This document shows positions 9,338 to 17,065 of a stretch of 18,451 bases of DNA, piece by piece. The position numbers and the translations under genes were made by a program. The DNA is from Pyricularia pennisetigena (lineage: Eukaryota; Ascomycota; Sordariomycetes; Magnaporthales; Pyriculariaceae): NCBI RefSeq assembly GCF_004337985.1, contig NW_021940944.1:1-18451 (forward strand), given 5' to 3'. Under the pieces are notes generated by a model, which did not search any database, had not been told where the DNA came from, and was given only the letters and a program-made list of their open reading frames with translations. Each line of letters opens with the position of its first letter. The stretch's first letter is position 1.

Positions 9338-10546
9338 TGACTAGGACTGGACTTTGGTATGCATCATCATTTGTAGATGTCGCAGATGTTGTAACTGTCG
9401 GCTTGTATTTGTTCTCTATCGTCTTTTCTCGAAAAGAAAGCCCCAAAAGTCCATGGGTGCGCACAACGATGCCAGAGAGAGGTTTTACTCAGCCCAAGGC
9501 CCTTCGATTTACAAAAGCCCGTACCACCGCCTAAAACTACGCTACAGCGCAGTGATGAGGATTGTAGATGCAATCGTCCTCCGAACGGTCCAGAACTCGG
9601 CTGCGACGCCGACAGTTGCAGTCCCCATCCCGGCGCGTACAGACCGGCGGCTGTTTAAAACACTTGCATGCGATCGTGGTTGACAAGCCAGCTATTGCTT
9701 GTCTGCTCACAAGATGGCATGAGTAAGGCCCGGTTGTTTGCAAGGCTGGTTTAGAAAAGAACGAACGGGAAGGTAAAGAGAAAGGAGAAGAAATCAAGTA
9801 CAAAACAGACAAGCATAGATTTAGGATCATTTTCGCATTCGGATTAGAATTTTACACAGCCACACTCTTCTTGTTCGTCAGCGCTGCCCCGGCGTGTATA
9901 CCCGCTACGGCTTAAATCAGCTGGTAGCAATCTTCTCCAGGTCAAGTTATTCGTGTTGAAACGGTTGCGGCCTGTCAAAGGCCATCTTTATCAGCCCGAT
10001 GTCCTCGGAAAATACCCTGCTAACTTGACTTCGACCAACCGGCTTCCCCGACTTGCTGGGATATACCACATCTGGCTTCCGTTTTCGTTTGTTCGACACT
10101 AGCTGAACTAACGGAGGTCGAGGTGGCTCAAGCAGCAGTGCCCTTTCGAAGTCGATCATCATAACACCGCTGGTCTCCGCGTTGAAAAGCATGTTTGCCC
10201 CTCGCACATCCTTGTGGGCCACTCCCAGTTGATGTATTGCCTGCAACGACTGCATCGCCCTGTCTTCGAGCTCTCTCTCCCGACTACCCACAATCTTTGT
10301 CGCCTCAAGGTCACATCCGCCCCAGGACAAGAGCGTTATGTGTACTACGTAGACCCGGTGGTCATAGTAATATATCCTGTTCATCGACCGAAGGTCGACG
10401 ACCCCGAGGAAGACGGGCACATATATACCTTGGATGGGATGCAGCCGTTTGTAAACCGCCGCCTCGTGTTCAAGGTCTTTGACAAATGCCTGAATCGTGC
10501 CTTTGCCGACAAAGGTATAACCATATTCAATCAGCCAGATCTTGAA
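9338..10546. repeat. Large direct repeat, copy 2
   Basis: This is the partner of 6684-7900. Here the kinase sequence continues into the upstream part of a longer gene, so this copy is closer to the original arrangement and copy 1 is the derived, truncated one. The non-coding half keeps a string close to gatgtcgtaactgtcggc and a plus-strand open frame (YKSPYHRLKLRYSAV) in both copies; the frame is not recognised. Confidence 0.93.
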
Positions 10547-12463
10547 TAATACGCCGCGTGCACCTCCCTGCCCCAAAGGCGTGATCCCATCGTCTAGTGT
10601 CCATTTCAGCTGCTTGAGGAGAAGAGAGAGGAAATGGGCGTGGTTGATTGGGTGACGAACACAGGCGCGGCTCAAGCCATGATGGCGGTTGCTGTCAGAG
10701 TTGGGCTGTCTATGTAGCGCCACGTTGGGGCATTTCGCGTCGAGGAACCCGCCCTGGACGAGCCCTAACAGGCACCTTTGTGTGCAGTAGGGCCTGTCTT
10801 GATCGTTGCTTCCTCCTCCGCCCCCGCCCCGCGACCGTTGGGCTAGAATCCGCTCGCTGCGTCGAGTTCCCCGACCCCCCCGAACTTGACGCATGCGCCG
10901 TTCTGCCGGACTCGGCGTGTCTGGCAACTCCCGTGCTGATTCGTCGTCTGATGATTCTCAGGGCTCTTTGTGTTCATCTTCCTTCCTGGGCTCGTCTCCC
11001 ACACGCCGACGTGGTTTTGGCCGGAGATGGTATGGAGATCGGTCGATACCCTGGTATGTTTTGGGTTCGTAGCCTGGTGAACTTTTCGGCGCGTGGCGCT
11101 GTTCCTGCGGAATCGATCGCAGCGTCGTCTCGAAATCTTCCGCCCACGTCTTGAGCTTTTCGGTAGCCTGGTGCCGCTCGTCCTGTCCGCGCAATCGTTG
11201 TTCACCTGGCAAACCCAGCGCGATGAGACTAAAGGCCAGATACTGCCCGACTGCGGTGCACAAGTGAAAATGATTCGGATGGGCCAGAACTTCAGCAGTG
11301 GGCTCTGCAAGGTGATAGAGAAGCGTCTCAGGCTCGGACCAGTCGATCTTGAGAAACACAATCGCCTCACCCGTCGTCAAAAGCCCATACTCAAGTCCCC
11401 CTTCAATCATGTAGTGGTACGTTTGCGTAATGGCCGCTGCAGTCAGTCTTTCGGCGTGATACTGGAAACGCGCGTCTAGGTCCACCGACGTCGGGATGGT
11501 CTTCCGGTTGACCACTTCCGTGTAAATATTCATCGGGCGTAGACCAAGGCGAAGGTGCGGCGCGGTTAGCTTGTGGGGCGGTTTGTACTCGGAGATGTAG
11601 ATCATTGTGCGTCTTTCCGAGCCCGCGTTGTCGGATCGGTAGACACAGATCTGGTCGGGTCGTAGCCGGTTGAGATCGAGACTCTGGTTTGGAGTAGCCG
11701 GTGGTGTCGATGGGGTATCGCGGTAGACGACCTCATCTGCAACATCGCTGATGGCGTGTGCATGGTTCTCAAAAATTATCCCATTTCCCAGGTCGAATGC
11801 GCTTCTAACTTCTTCCACCTCCCTGAGCTGGTCTATGATCGCTCTGACTGGATCCTCGACACTGATGTGGAGGAACGATTCGAGCGTCTTCTCGTCTGAT
11901 ATCCTGCGCCCCGAAATTCTTTTTCCTAAGCCGGTGAGGAAGGCTCGATTCTCAAAAACACGGCTGTTGGCAGGGAAGGTGTCGTAGAGTGTGCCGAATG
12001 TTATTCTCTGGTGCTGAATAAAGTCTGGCCATGGTTGGATACGCGTGGGACACCATTTGTTTCGCGGGTTGGTGATGGATCCTTTCGAGGTCAGTTTCCG
12101 GTCCTGTTCAATTTCGAAACGGGAGAAAACCAAATCATGCAAGGCAGCGATGTATTCGTTAATTGTAGTGGGTTGAGTTTGTTGTTCTGACGCGTCAGCG
12201 CGTTGTCGCTCCTGCTGTCGCTCTTTCTCTGCTTCTTCAGCGCGTTGTCGCTCCTGCTGTCGCTCTTTCTCTGCTTCTTCCGCGCGTTGCCGCTCCTGCT
12301 TTCGTTCTTTCTCTGCTTGCTCCGCGCGTTCCTCTGCCTCTCGTAGCCTCCGTTCCAGTTCTGCAATCTTTGATTCAGCCATCACGCGTCGAGGTATTGG
12401 TCTTGGTGTGTATTGATACGGAAATTTGGTCCGCAACCCAAATGTTTTTCGCCGCGGCGTCAT
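9947..12463 (-). pseudogene. Coiled-coil / PD-(D/E)XK nuclease-like / kinase-like multidomain gene with one in-frame TGA
   Basis: Two open frames, 12463-10958 (501 residues) and 10957-9947, share one frame and are parted only by a TGA at 10958-10960. Together they span about 838 codons. Order, numbered from ATG 12463: a charged coiled coil (about 30-95); a family domain with KGSI and FENH; RPDQICVY with D270, SEYKPPHKL with E292 and K294, and TQTYHYM with Q347, which fit a PD-(D/E)XK nuclease core; a basic, Gly-rich linker; a Cys/His motif (YCTQRCLLG, CPNVALHR); then a kinase fold with LGQGGARGV, K654, SWGG, HKD at 750-752 and DFE (not DFG) at 771-773. ATG 12382 (MAESKIAEL) is an alternative start. 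This fusion family is expanded in fungi and resembles Crinkler-type nuclease-kinase proteins; substrate and role are unknown. No GT donor near the TGA suggests an intron. TGA could come from CGA by C-to-T change. Confidence 0.8.
12198..12323 (-). repeat. 42-bp tandem repeat, three units, inside the coiled coil
   Basis: Units at 12198-12239, 12240-12281 and 12282-12323 are near-identical, the third most diverged. Each encodes 14 residues (two heptads) rich in Gln, Glu, Arg and Ala, e.g. ERQRAEEAEKERQQ. Unit number could vary by slippage without changing frame or heptad register. Confidence 0.9.
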
Positions 12464-12808
12464 CTGAGTGGAGTCGTATTACGTAGGCACGTTGCAAGGG
12501 GTAACCTGCCCGAAACACCCTCACTAGCCAATCGACTGATGCACGGACGTAATTAAGCGTACAATCGACCAAGGCCTTCCTTGGGCGACCCGGGCACGGT
12601 CGCGGATAATCGTCTTCAAGCATGGCTTGATCAGGCGTCAACCCAACTGCAGCCTCGCTTTTGGCATGTGCAGATGTAGACACCGACAGTCAGTGACGAA
12701 AACCGTGGTGTATGATTATAGCGAAGATTTCTGCACCTAACGTGGGGCCCCACATCTCCGACCCCCCTAAAGTCCGGCCCCCTTGAAAAATGTAACCGAT
12801 TTAAATAT
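12464..12808. other. Upstream region of the multidomain gene; GC palindrome and C-rich tract
   Basis: No gene recognised. A perfect 12-bp palindrome, gtggggccccac, lies at 12742-12753, followed by acccccctaaagtccggccccc (given here as two C-rich blocks, about 12761-12766 and 12775-12782). Such C/G-rich ends recall terminal regions of fungal pogo-type elements or MITEs, but no partner in inverted orientation was found in the window. Confidence 0.35.
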
Positions 12809-12842
12809 GTGAGGATCAGGCCCCCAGACCTACCTTCAAAAT
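12809..12842 (+). repeat. Dispersed short repeat (tgtgaggatcaggcccc type)
   Basis: The stretch tgtgaggatcaggccccc followed by agacctaccttcaaaatc matches the starts of the two tandem units at 13891 and 14009, with three or four differences in about 34 bases. Beyond it the sequences differ: here a tRNA-like piece follows, there a GC-rich hairpin region. Confidence 0.8.
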
Positions 12843-12856
12843 CGCCACTCCACCCC

Positions 12857-12911
12857 GGGGGGGATGGCGCAGTGGTTAAGCGACACGGTTGTTCGAATCC
12901 TATTCCCTCCA
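12857..12911 (+). other. tRNA-like remnant with A-box and B-box (possible SINE head)
   Basis: A run of G then ATGGCGCAGTGGTTAAGCG gives an A-box (TGGCGCAGTGG, 12865-12875) and a D-arm-like stretch. GTTCGAATCC (12891-12900) fits the core of a B-box, and ccctcc at 12905-12910 could pair with the 5' G run as an acceptor stem. The boxes are only 15 bases apart (normally about 30 or more), so the anticodon arm is missing and this is not a functional tRNA. It may be a decayed tRNA gene or the head of a tRNA-derived SINE beside the dispersed repeat. Confidence 0.5.
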
Positions 12912-13069
12912 CCTCCTCCCCATTTAGCATGGCAAGAATAACCCGGCTGGTTATCGACAAAAACCGCCCGTCCTTGGCATCGAGCCCACGCTTGTTGGGA
13001 ACCCCGCCAAAGGCTACAAACGACAATGGGCATCGCTGATTGATCACAGGCACTTCTTTACGAATAGCC

Positions 13070-13345
13070 GACACCTTGCGGCCCAGGCCGCCAAAAGAAC
13101 CCTCCGTGCACCTGAAGGAAAGGGGTCGCGTCAGAAAACCAACCCTGCGCAGGACCGGGCGCGGACCCGGTCAGGCACGATTCGCCCATCTCTGTTGTTT
13201 TCCGCTGTGCAAACGCTGTATAAATAGAATAGTTAAACGCGCGCCGACATTCTCCTCGGGAGGTTGCTAACGGCGGGCTAACAAGCCGGGCCGAGCCCGG
13301 CGTTGAATAATACTGTTATTACGATTACTAGTACTACTACTAATA
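13070..13345 (+). mobile_element. LINE 3' UTR and tail, solo fragment
   Basis: This is homologous to the UTR of the left-edge LINE from about gaaccctccgtgcacct to gagcccggcgtt and a decayed triplet tail (tactgttattacgattactagtactactac). Both inverted repeats are kept: gaccggg/cccggtc at 13153-13172 with a changed loop, and ccgggc/gcccgg at 13286-13300. No ORF2 coding was recognised before it, so truncation lies within the UTR or near its start. The imperfect tail suggests greater age than the left-edge copy. Confidence 0.85.
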
Positions 13346-13890
13346 CCCTAACCGAGGCGTTCAATAAAGTTATCACTATCCCTGCGGAGGGAGGTATTTT
13401 TAATGCGCTGTAGCCTGAAAACATCAATAATTATGCTACTGTTGATAGGCCTTTCGTAATGTCGATCGATCAACAGAACGTTGTATACGGGTATAAAGAT
13501 ATTATTGTGCATCTTCTATGAAACTGTCCAGTGGTGAGCTTCTGAACGTCCTTCCGTCTTATACACGCAATTGGGCGGGTGAGTCACGTACAATTGGCCT
13601 GTGCGGCATTGCACGTGGGTTATCGCTCTATTGTTCAATTGAACGCGTTGCCTCTATTCCAACAGCTACATTTTTCCATTTAGTGTGGGAGACGAATACC
13701 GGGTTTATAGGGTAATAAGATAATTTACCCGCATGAAGGTTATTTCCATTTTAAGAGTGGAGATGCATTAACATATTAATCAACGAGCTTATAGCAGGTC
13801 GTGCAGTCGAGCAGGCCACCCTCAAGCAGCCATGCGCACATTCCGCGTTGGCGGGCGTCGTAGTCTGTGCACTTGCACACTAATATATGG
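13346..13890. other. Intergenic, no gene recognised
   Basis: AT-rich with several stops in all frames. One plus-strand frame (13518-13715) shows no motif. I saw no repeat shared with elsewhere. Confidence 0.45.
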
Positions 13891-14126
13891 TGTGAGGATC
13901 AGGCCCCTAGACCTACCCTCAGAATCACGACTCGGCTCCACACCGAGCCAGGGATCGGACAACGATCCACTACCTCCGGATTTAAGCGCGTCTCTCCAGC
14001 GCGTCGTTTGTGAGGATCAGGCCCCTAGACCTACCCTCAGAATCACGACTCGGCTCCACACCGAGCCAGGGATCGGACAAGGATCCACTACCTCCGGATT
14101 TAAGCGCGTCTCTTGAGCGCGTCGTC
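13891..14126 (+). repeat. 118-bp tandem duplication
   Basis: Units 13891-14008 and 14009-14126 differ at only about three positions (aacgatcc against aaggatcc, ctccagcg against cttgagcg). Each begins with the dispersed tgtgaggatcagg sequence also found at 12809, contains an inverted repeat ggctc/gagcc, and ends at gcgcgtcgt. Near-identity indicates a recent duplication. Confidence 0.95.
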
Positions 14127-14210
14127 GATTGTAATTTCTCTCTTCTCTTCAGTTTAGAATTTTCGTCGATAGCGCCTAATACACTGAGGTTCTCCAATGT
14201 ATGCCTGGCC
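14127..14210 (-). mobile_element. Small LINE ORF2 fragment
   Basis: About 70 bases (ttctcttcagtttagaat, ttcgtcgatagcgcctaa, cctggccgtgacat) match 14535-14605, which is part of the ORF2 remnant of the next LINE, in the same orientation. On the minus strand it encodes VTAR followed by diverged residues. It is too short to classify further. Confidence 0.55.
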
Positions 14211-14537
14211 GTGACATTATTAATATTAGCATTTTTATTTGGTAAATATTTTTTTCCCTTTATCGGTTCGCGTATTATTTATTCCTAATTCGTTTTTTAT
14301 AATAAAGTTGCAAATTTAATTTTCGCCGCCCCGTTTCGTTTTTATAACGCCGAAACCGTTTTTTTAAAAGGTCGTTTCCAAATGTTCCAAAATATCGTCC
14401 GTACGCGTAATATTTGTGACATTTGGACCATGAGATCACCACACCCTAACCCTTACCCCTGACCAACGACCCACCAGGGTGATACCTTCATCCACGTCGC
14501 GTCAAGCTCAGAACTTTGTTTGTTTCCTTTCTTCTGC
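14211..14537. other. AT-rich spacer between LINE fragments
   Basis: Strongly AT-rich to about 14430, with no open frame of note. It contains caccctaacccttaccc (about 14441-14457), loosely like the CCCTAA telomeric unit but only one exact hexamer. No gene seen. Confidence 0.45.
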
Positions 14538-15329
14538 TCAGAGTAGAATCTTCGTCGATAGGCGCCAATAGACTAGCTTCCGTGCTATGCTTACCCTGGC
14601 CGTGACAACCGCCTCCGGGCGCGGGGCGCCGCGCGTCCGCAGCGTGGTATAAAGAGACTCGTGGTCGGAGCCTGTGTAAAGACTGCTGTCAACCACAGTT
14701 ACCGTGCTGGGGAGGTTGGAACAAAACTATATCCAGTAAACCCCCGTCGCGGTGGGTGGGTACGCCGATATTTCCTGTAAAATGCATGCTTTGGGTTTGC
14801 GCCCATGCCGTCAATTGATCCCCTCCGCGTGCGTTTGTGCGGCTTGGCTGGTATGCAGCAGCCGCTACGTTAAAATCGCCGCCTAGCACCGTGGGTCCAT
14901 TTGGCACGGTATTGCATACCATTTCCAGCGCGGCCTCAGTGCCCGGAGCCCTATATACGTGAATAAACAATATTCCGTTAATGTCGAGCCAAAGTACGTT
15001 CCGCGTATTTTGGCCCTGCGGTAACCGTCGTTGTGCGGCCCCTAGGGCTGCCCCTTTTTGACGTAGGTGAGCACCCGAGGCCGGAGCCCAGTCATGGCTT
15101 CGTAAGTGCTTGCGTGCCATTCGTCCACTGGCGCAAAAACATCATAGCCCGGGTGCGTTTGTGTAGTCGTATTTAGCCCGCACCATGGCTCTTGAACGTT
15201 AACCAGGTCCACTTTTCTCTGGTGGCACAACTCCAATAGGCTCAGATGCACACCCATCCTTTTACCTACGTTGGCCCAAACTACGTCGAGGCATTCCCGC
15301 TGCATATTGCCGAGCGAGTATTTCGTCAT
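14538..15329 (-). pseudogene. LINE ORF2 remnant: AP-type endonuclease (EEP) domain in three frames
   Basis: ORF2 starts at ATG 15327-15329, overlapping the ORF1 TGA. Frame 1 has VVWANVGK and VNVQEPW (catalytic Asn and Glu regions) and breaks near a C4T5 run on the plus strand (15051-15060). Frame 2 continues through NTRNVLWLDINGI, VLGGDFNVAA (GGDFN with catalytic Asp/Asn) and GVPTHRDGGLLDIVL, and breaks near 14720-14730. Frame 3 has STVTVVDSSL and GSDHESL (the Asp-His pair), stopping at TGA 14538-14540. All main motifs of the exonuclease-endonuclease-phosphatase fold are therefore present in order. The domain nicks target DNA in LINE transposition. Two frameshifts and the loss of reverse transcriptase make it non-functional. 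Confidence 0.82.
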
Positions 15330-17065
15330 ATCGATCGATGGGTTGCTTCCAAGTCTATCACATCAGCGGGGCAGATTTCGGCAGCCGCTGCGTCTTCCTC
15401 CATTTCGGCAGCCGCTGCGTCTTCCTCCATTTCGGCTGCCCAAACGATTTCGTCGTGCACACGTTCCTGTTCAGCCTGCAGGAAGTTGCGGATGTCCGCC
15501 CCTGCCGCCTCGCATGGCCGCGCTCTTTTATTTGAAATGCTCGATCGGGAGCTCGAGGTTTGCGAATGCTGCGATGAGGTGTTTAGGACCGGGATTGCAG
15601 GTGCTGGCTCTCGGCGGGCCGCCTCAGCCCGGTCGTTGATAATCGCGGCACGGTTGGCACGTCCGATTCTGCGAATCCCCTTTAGTTTACGCTGTGAAGG
15701 TCGTTCAAACTTCCCATTTACCACTAAAGGTCGGGCAGGGCAGTTCTCATGTCCGGATGGGAAATGGCCGTGGCAATTGACGCATTTGGGGGCTGCCTTG
15801 CACGGCTCTTCCTCTGTCGCATGTTTTGCTTCACCACATATGCCGCAACGCGCTTGCCGTACGCAGCGACGTATTTCGCAATATCCCTGGCAACCGTCGT
15901 GGTGGTGTGTAATTTTGCGTGATTTTTCAACCTTCCGCGCACGTTTCGACACTCCAAAAAGCTGAAAGGGCTTTACGGGTTGAACGAAGGACACTATCCA
16001 CGTGCCCTCAGCCGTATGTGGGTCGTAACCATGTTTGGAAATATGCCAGTTGACTGGCTGCTGGCCTGCTGCCACGGTAATCTCCTCCTGGATTACCTCA
16101 TGTACGTCCTTTCTTCCGTCCAGGCAATTGAGCGTTCGGGGCACTCCAGAGACGGCGTATGTGTGCCAGGTTGTCGGGACAGTGACTTCCCGCGCGTCCA
16201 ATGCGTCCATAATGGCCTTAACTACGTTGGGGCTGAGGAGTTTTTGCCGTGTTTCCTCAGAGGCCACCGTAACACCCCAGCCCGTGGGGATGCGCTTGGC
16301 GTTTGGGATTTCACTGTGTGGCACTGAAACCAATTCGGCCAATTTGGTCGTTACCGCGTATGGCTCCCTCGTCACCATCCGCAGTTTGTCATTTACGCGG
16401 ATCAGGATGCGGTTGGACGGTTGTTCTGTCAAACGTTTCGGGGCTTGGGAGCGGTCCCGGCCCGATTGGGAGGGAGCTGCGGAGCTGTCAGGTGCATTGC
16501 CGGGCATCGTACGTATCGGGTACGAGCGCGTGGCCGGGGTTAAAATTCGCGTTGGGGCCGCCGCTGGTGGCGTGGCGGCTCGCTCGGCCCATGTGACCGA
16601 TTTGTTAGTGGGCGTGCCTCTGCCTTTAGAGGCCGACGACGCCGTGCCCGTCCTCGTAATTAAAATGCTGCGCCTTTCGCTGGAACTGGTCGGCGAACGC
16701 GACGGGGAGCGCGAGCGCTCTTTTTCAGGGAGGGTGCGACTGAGGAACCAGCCGCTGATCACGTCGTCAAGTTCAAGAACAATTCTCCTAAGCGCGGCGT
16801 CCTCCGGGGCCTGTAAACTTTCGAGCTTGGCTGCAAAGACCTCTTCGAGCCAGCTGCCGACTGTTTCCACGTTTTCCAACTCCTGCTGCAGTGTTTTGAT
16901 GGCCAGGGCCGGGAGGCTGGAGTACCTTCCGCGGCCAGCCGGCTGAGGCGCGTTAGCGGTGCGCGTGTCGAGAGATACGTGTCCCGACTCGGCCTGGCCC
17001 TGCGGCAAAGCCTGCGGCGTGCTCTGCGGGCGCGCGCGGCGGTTTGAGACCTCTGGTGAGGCCAT
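15326..17065 (-). CDS. LINE ORF1, gag-like RNA-binding protein with zinc knuckles
   Basis: An open frame of 579 residues. The N-terminal third is low-complexity, basic and Ser/Pro-rich, with a predicted helical stretch near 51-100 (LPALAIKTLQQELENVETVG). Residues about 215-370 form a compact region (ILIRVNDKLRM, GWGVTV, YAVSGVPR) as in the RRM-like core of Tad1 ORF1. Cys/His knuckles follow: C407-x2-C410-x4-H415-x6-C422, then C428-x2-C431 with H439 and C442, preceded by C392/C396/C401. The C-terminal tail is acidic and carries a duplicated 9-residue unit, AEMEEDAAA. ORF1 proteins bind the element's RNA and form the particle used for retrotransposition. No stop or frameshift is seen, although the rest of the element is dead. 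Confidence 0.88.
   Translation of the reverse strand: MASPEVSNRRARPQSTPQALPQGQAESGHVSLDTRTANAPQPAGRGRYSSLPALAIKTLQQELENVETVGSWLEEVFAAKLESLQAPEDAALRRIVLELDDVISGWFLSRTLPEKERSRSPSRSPTSSSERRSILITRTGTASSASKGRGTPTNKSVTWAERAATPPAAAPTRILTPATRSYPIRTMPGNAPDSSAAPSQSGRDRSQAPKRLTEQPSNRILIRVNDKLRMVTREPYAVTTKLAELVSVPHSEIPNAKRIPTGWGVTVASEETRQKLLSPNVVKAIMDALDAREVTVPTTWHTYAVSGVPRTLNCLDGRKDVHEVIQEEITVAAGQQPVNWHISKHGYDPHTAEGTWIVSFVQPVKPFQLFGVSKRARKVEKSRKITHHHDGCQGYCEIRRCVRQARCGICGEAKHATEEEPCKAAPKCVNCHGHFPSGHENCPARPLVVNGKFERPSQRKLKGIRRIGRANRAAIINDRAEAARREPAPAIPVLNTSSQHSQTSSSRSSISNKRARPCEAAGADIRNFLQAEQERVHDEIVWAAEMEEDAAAAEMEEDAAAAEICPADVIDLEATHRSI
15377..15430 (-). repeat. 27-bp tandem repeat in ORF1 tail
   Basis: Two identical 27-bp units, 15377-15403 and 15404-15430, encode the duplicated AEMEEDAAA-type acidic unit near the C-terminus of ORF1. 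They are in frame and look like a slippage product. Confidence 0.9.

Larger units (their letters stand above)
14538..17065 (-). mobile_element. 5' half of a Tad1-like LINE (ORF1 plus ORF2 endonuclease)
   Basis: Reading leftwards from 17065 there is an intact ORF1, then ORF2 starting in a 4-base ATGA overlap with the ORF1 stop, then the apurinic-type endonuclease domain up to a stop at 14538. Reverse transcriptase and RNase H are absent, and so are a UTR and tail. Loss of the 3' half is the opposite of normal LINE truncation and implies a later deletion or rearrangement. The 5' UTR probably begins a little to the right of 17065; its end is not defined. Confidence 0.85.

Noticed and set aside
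10843..11370. A separate minus-strand gene across the TGA region
   Set aside because: It is another frame of the multidomain gene and carries no family motif, while the frames on either side of the TGA do.
12857..12911. A functional tRNA gene
   Set aside because: A-box and B-box are 15 bases apart and no anticodon arm can be drawn.
14441..14458. Telomere-like CCCTAA sequence
   Set aside because: Only one exact hexamer with degenerate neighbours; it does not show a telomere or an interstitial array.
16035..16946. A 303-residue plus-strand gene opposite LINE ORF1
   Set aside because: It lies fully antisense to ORF1, whose zinc knuckles and family pattern are clear; the GC-rich sequence explains the open antisense frame.
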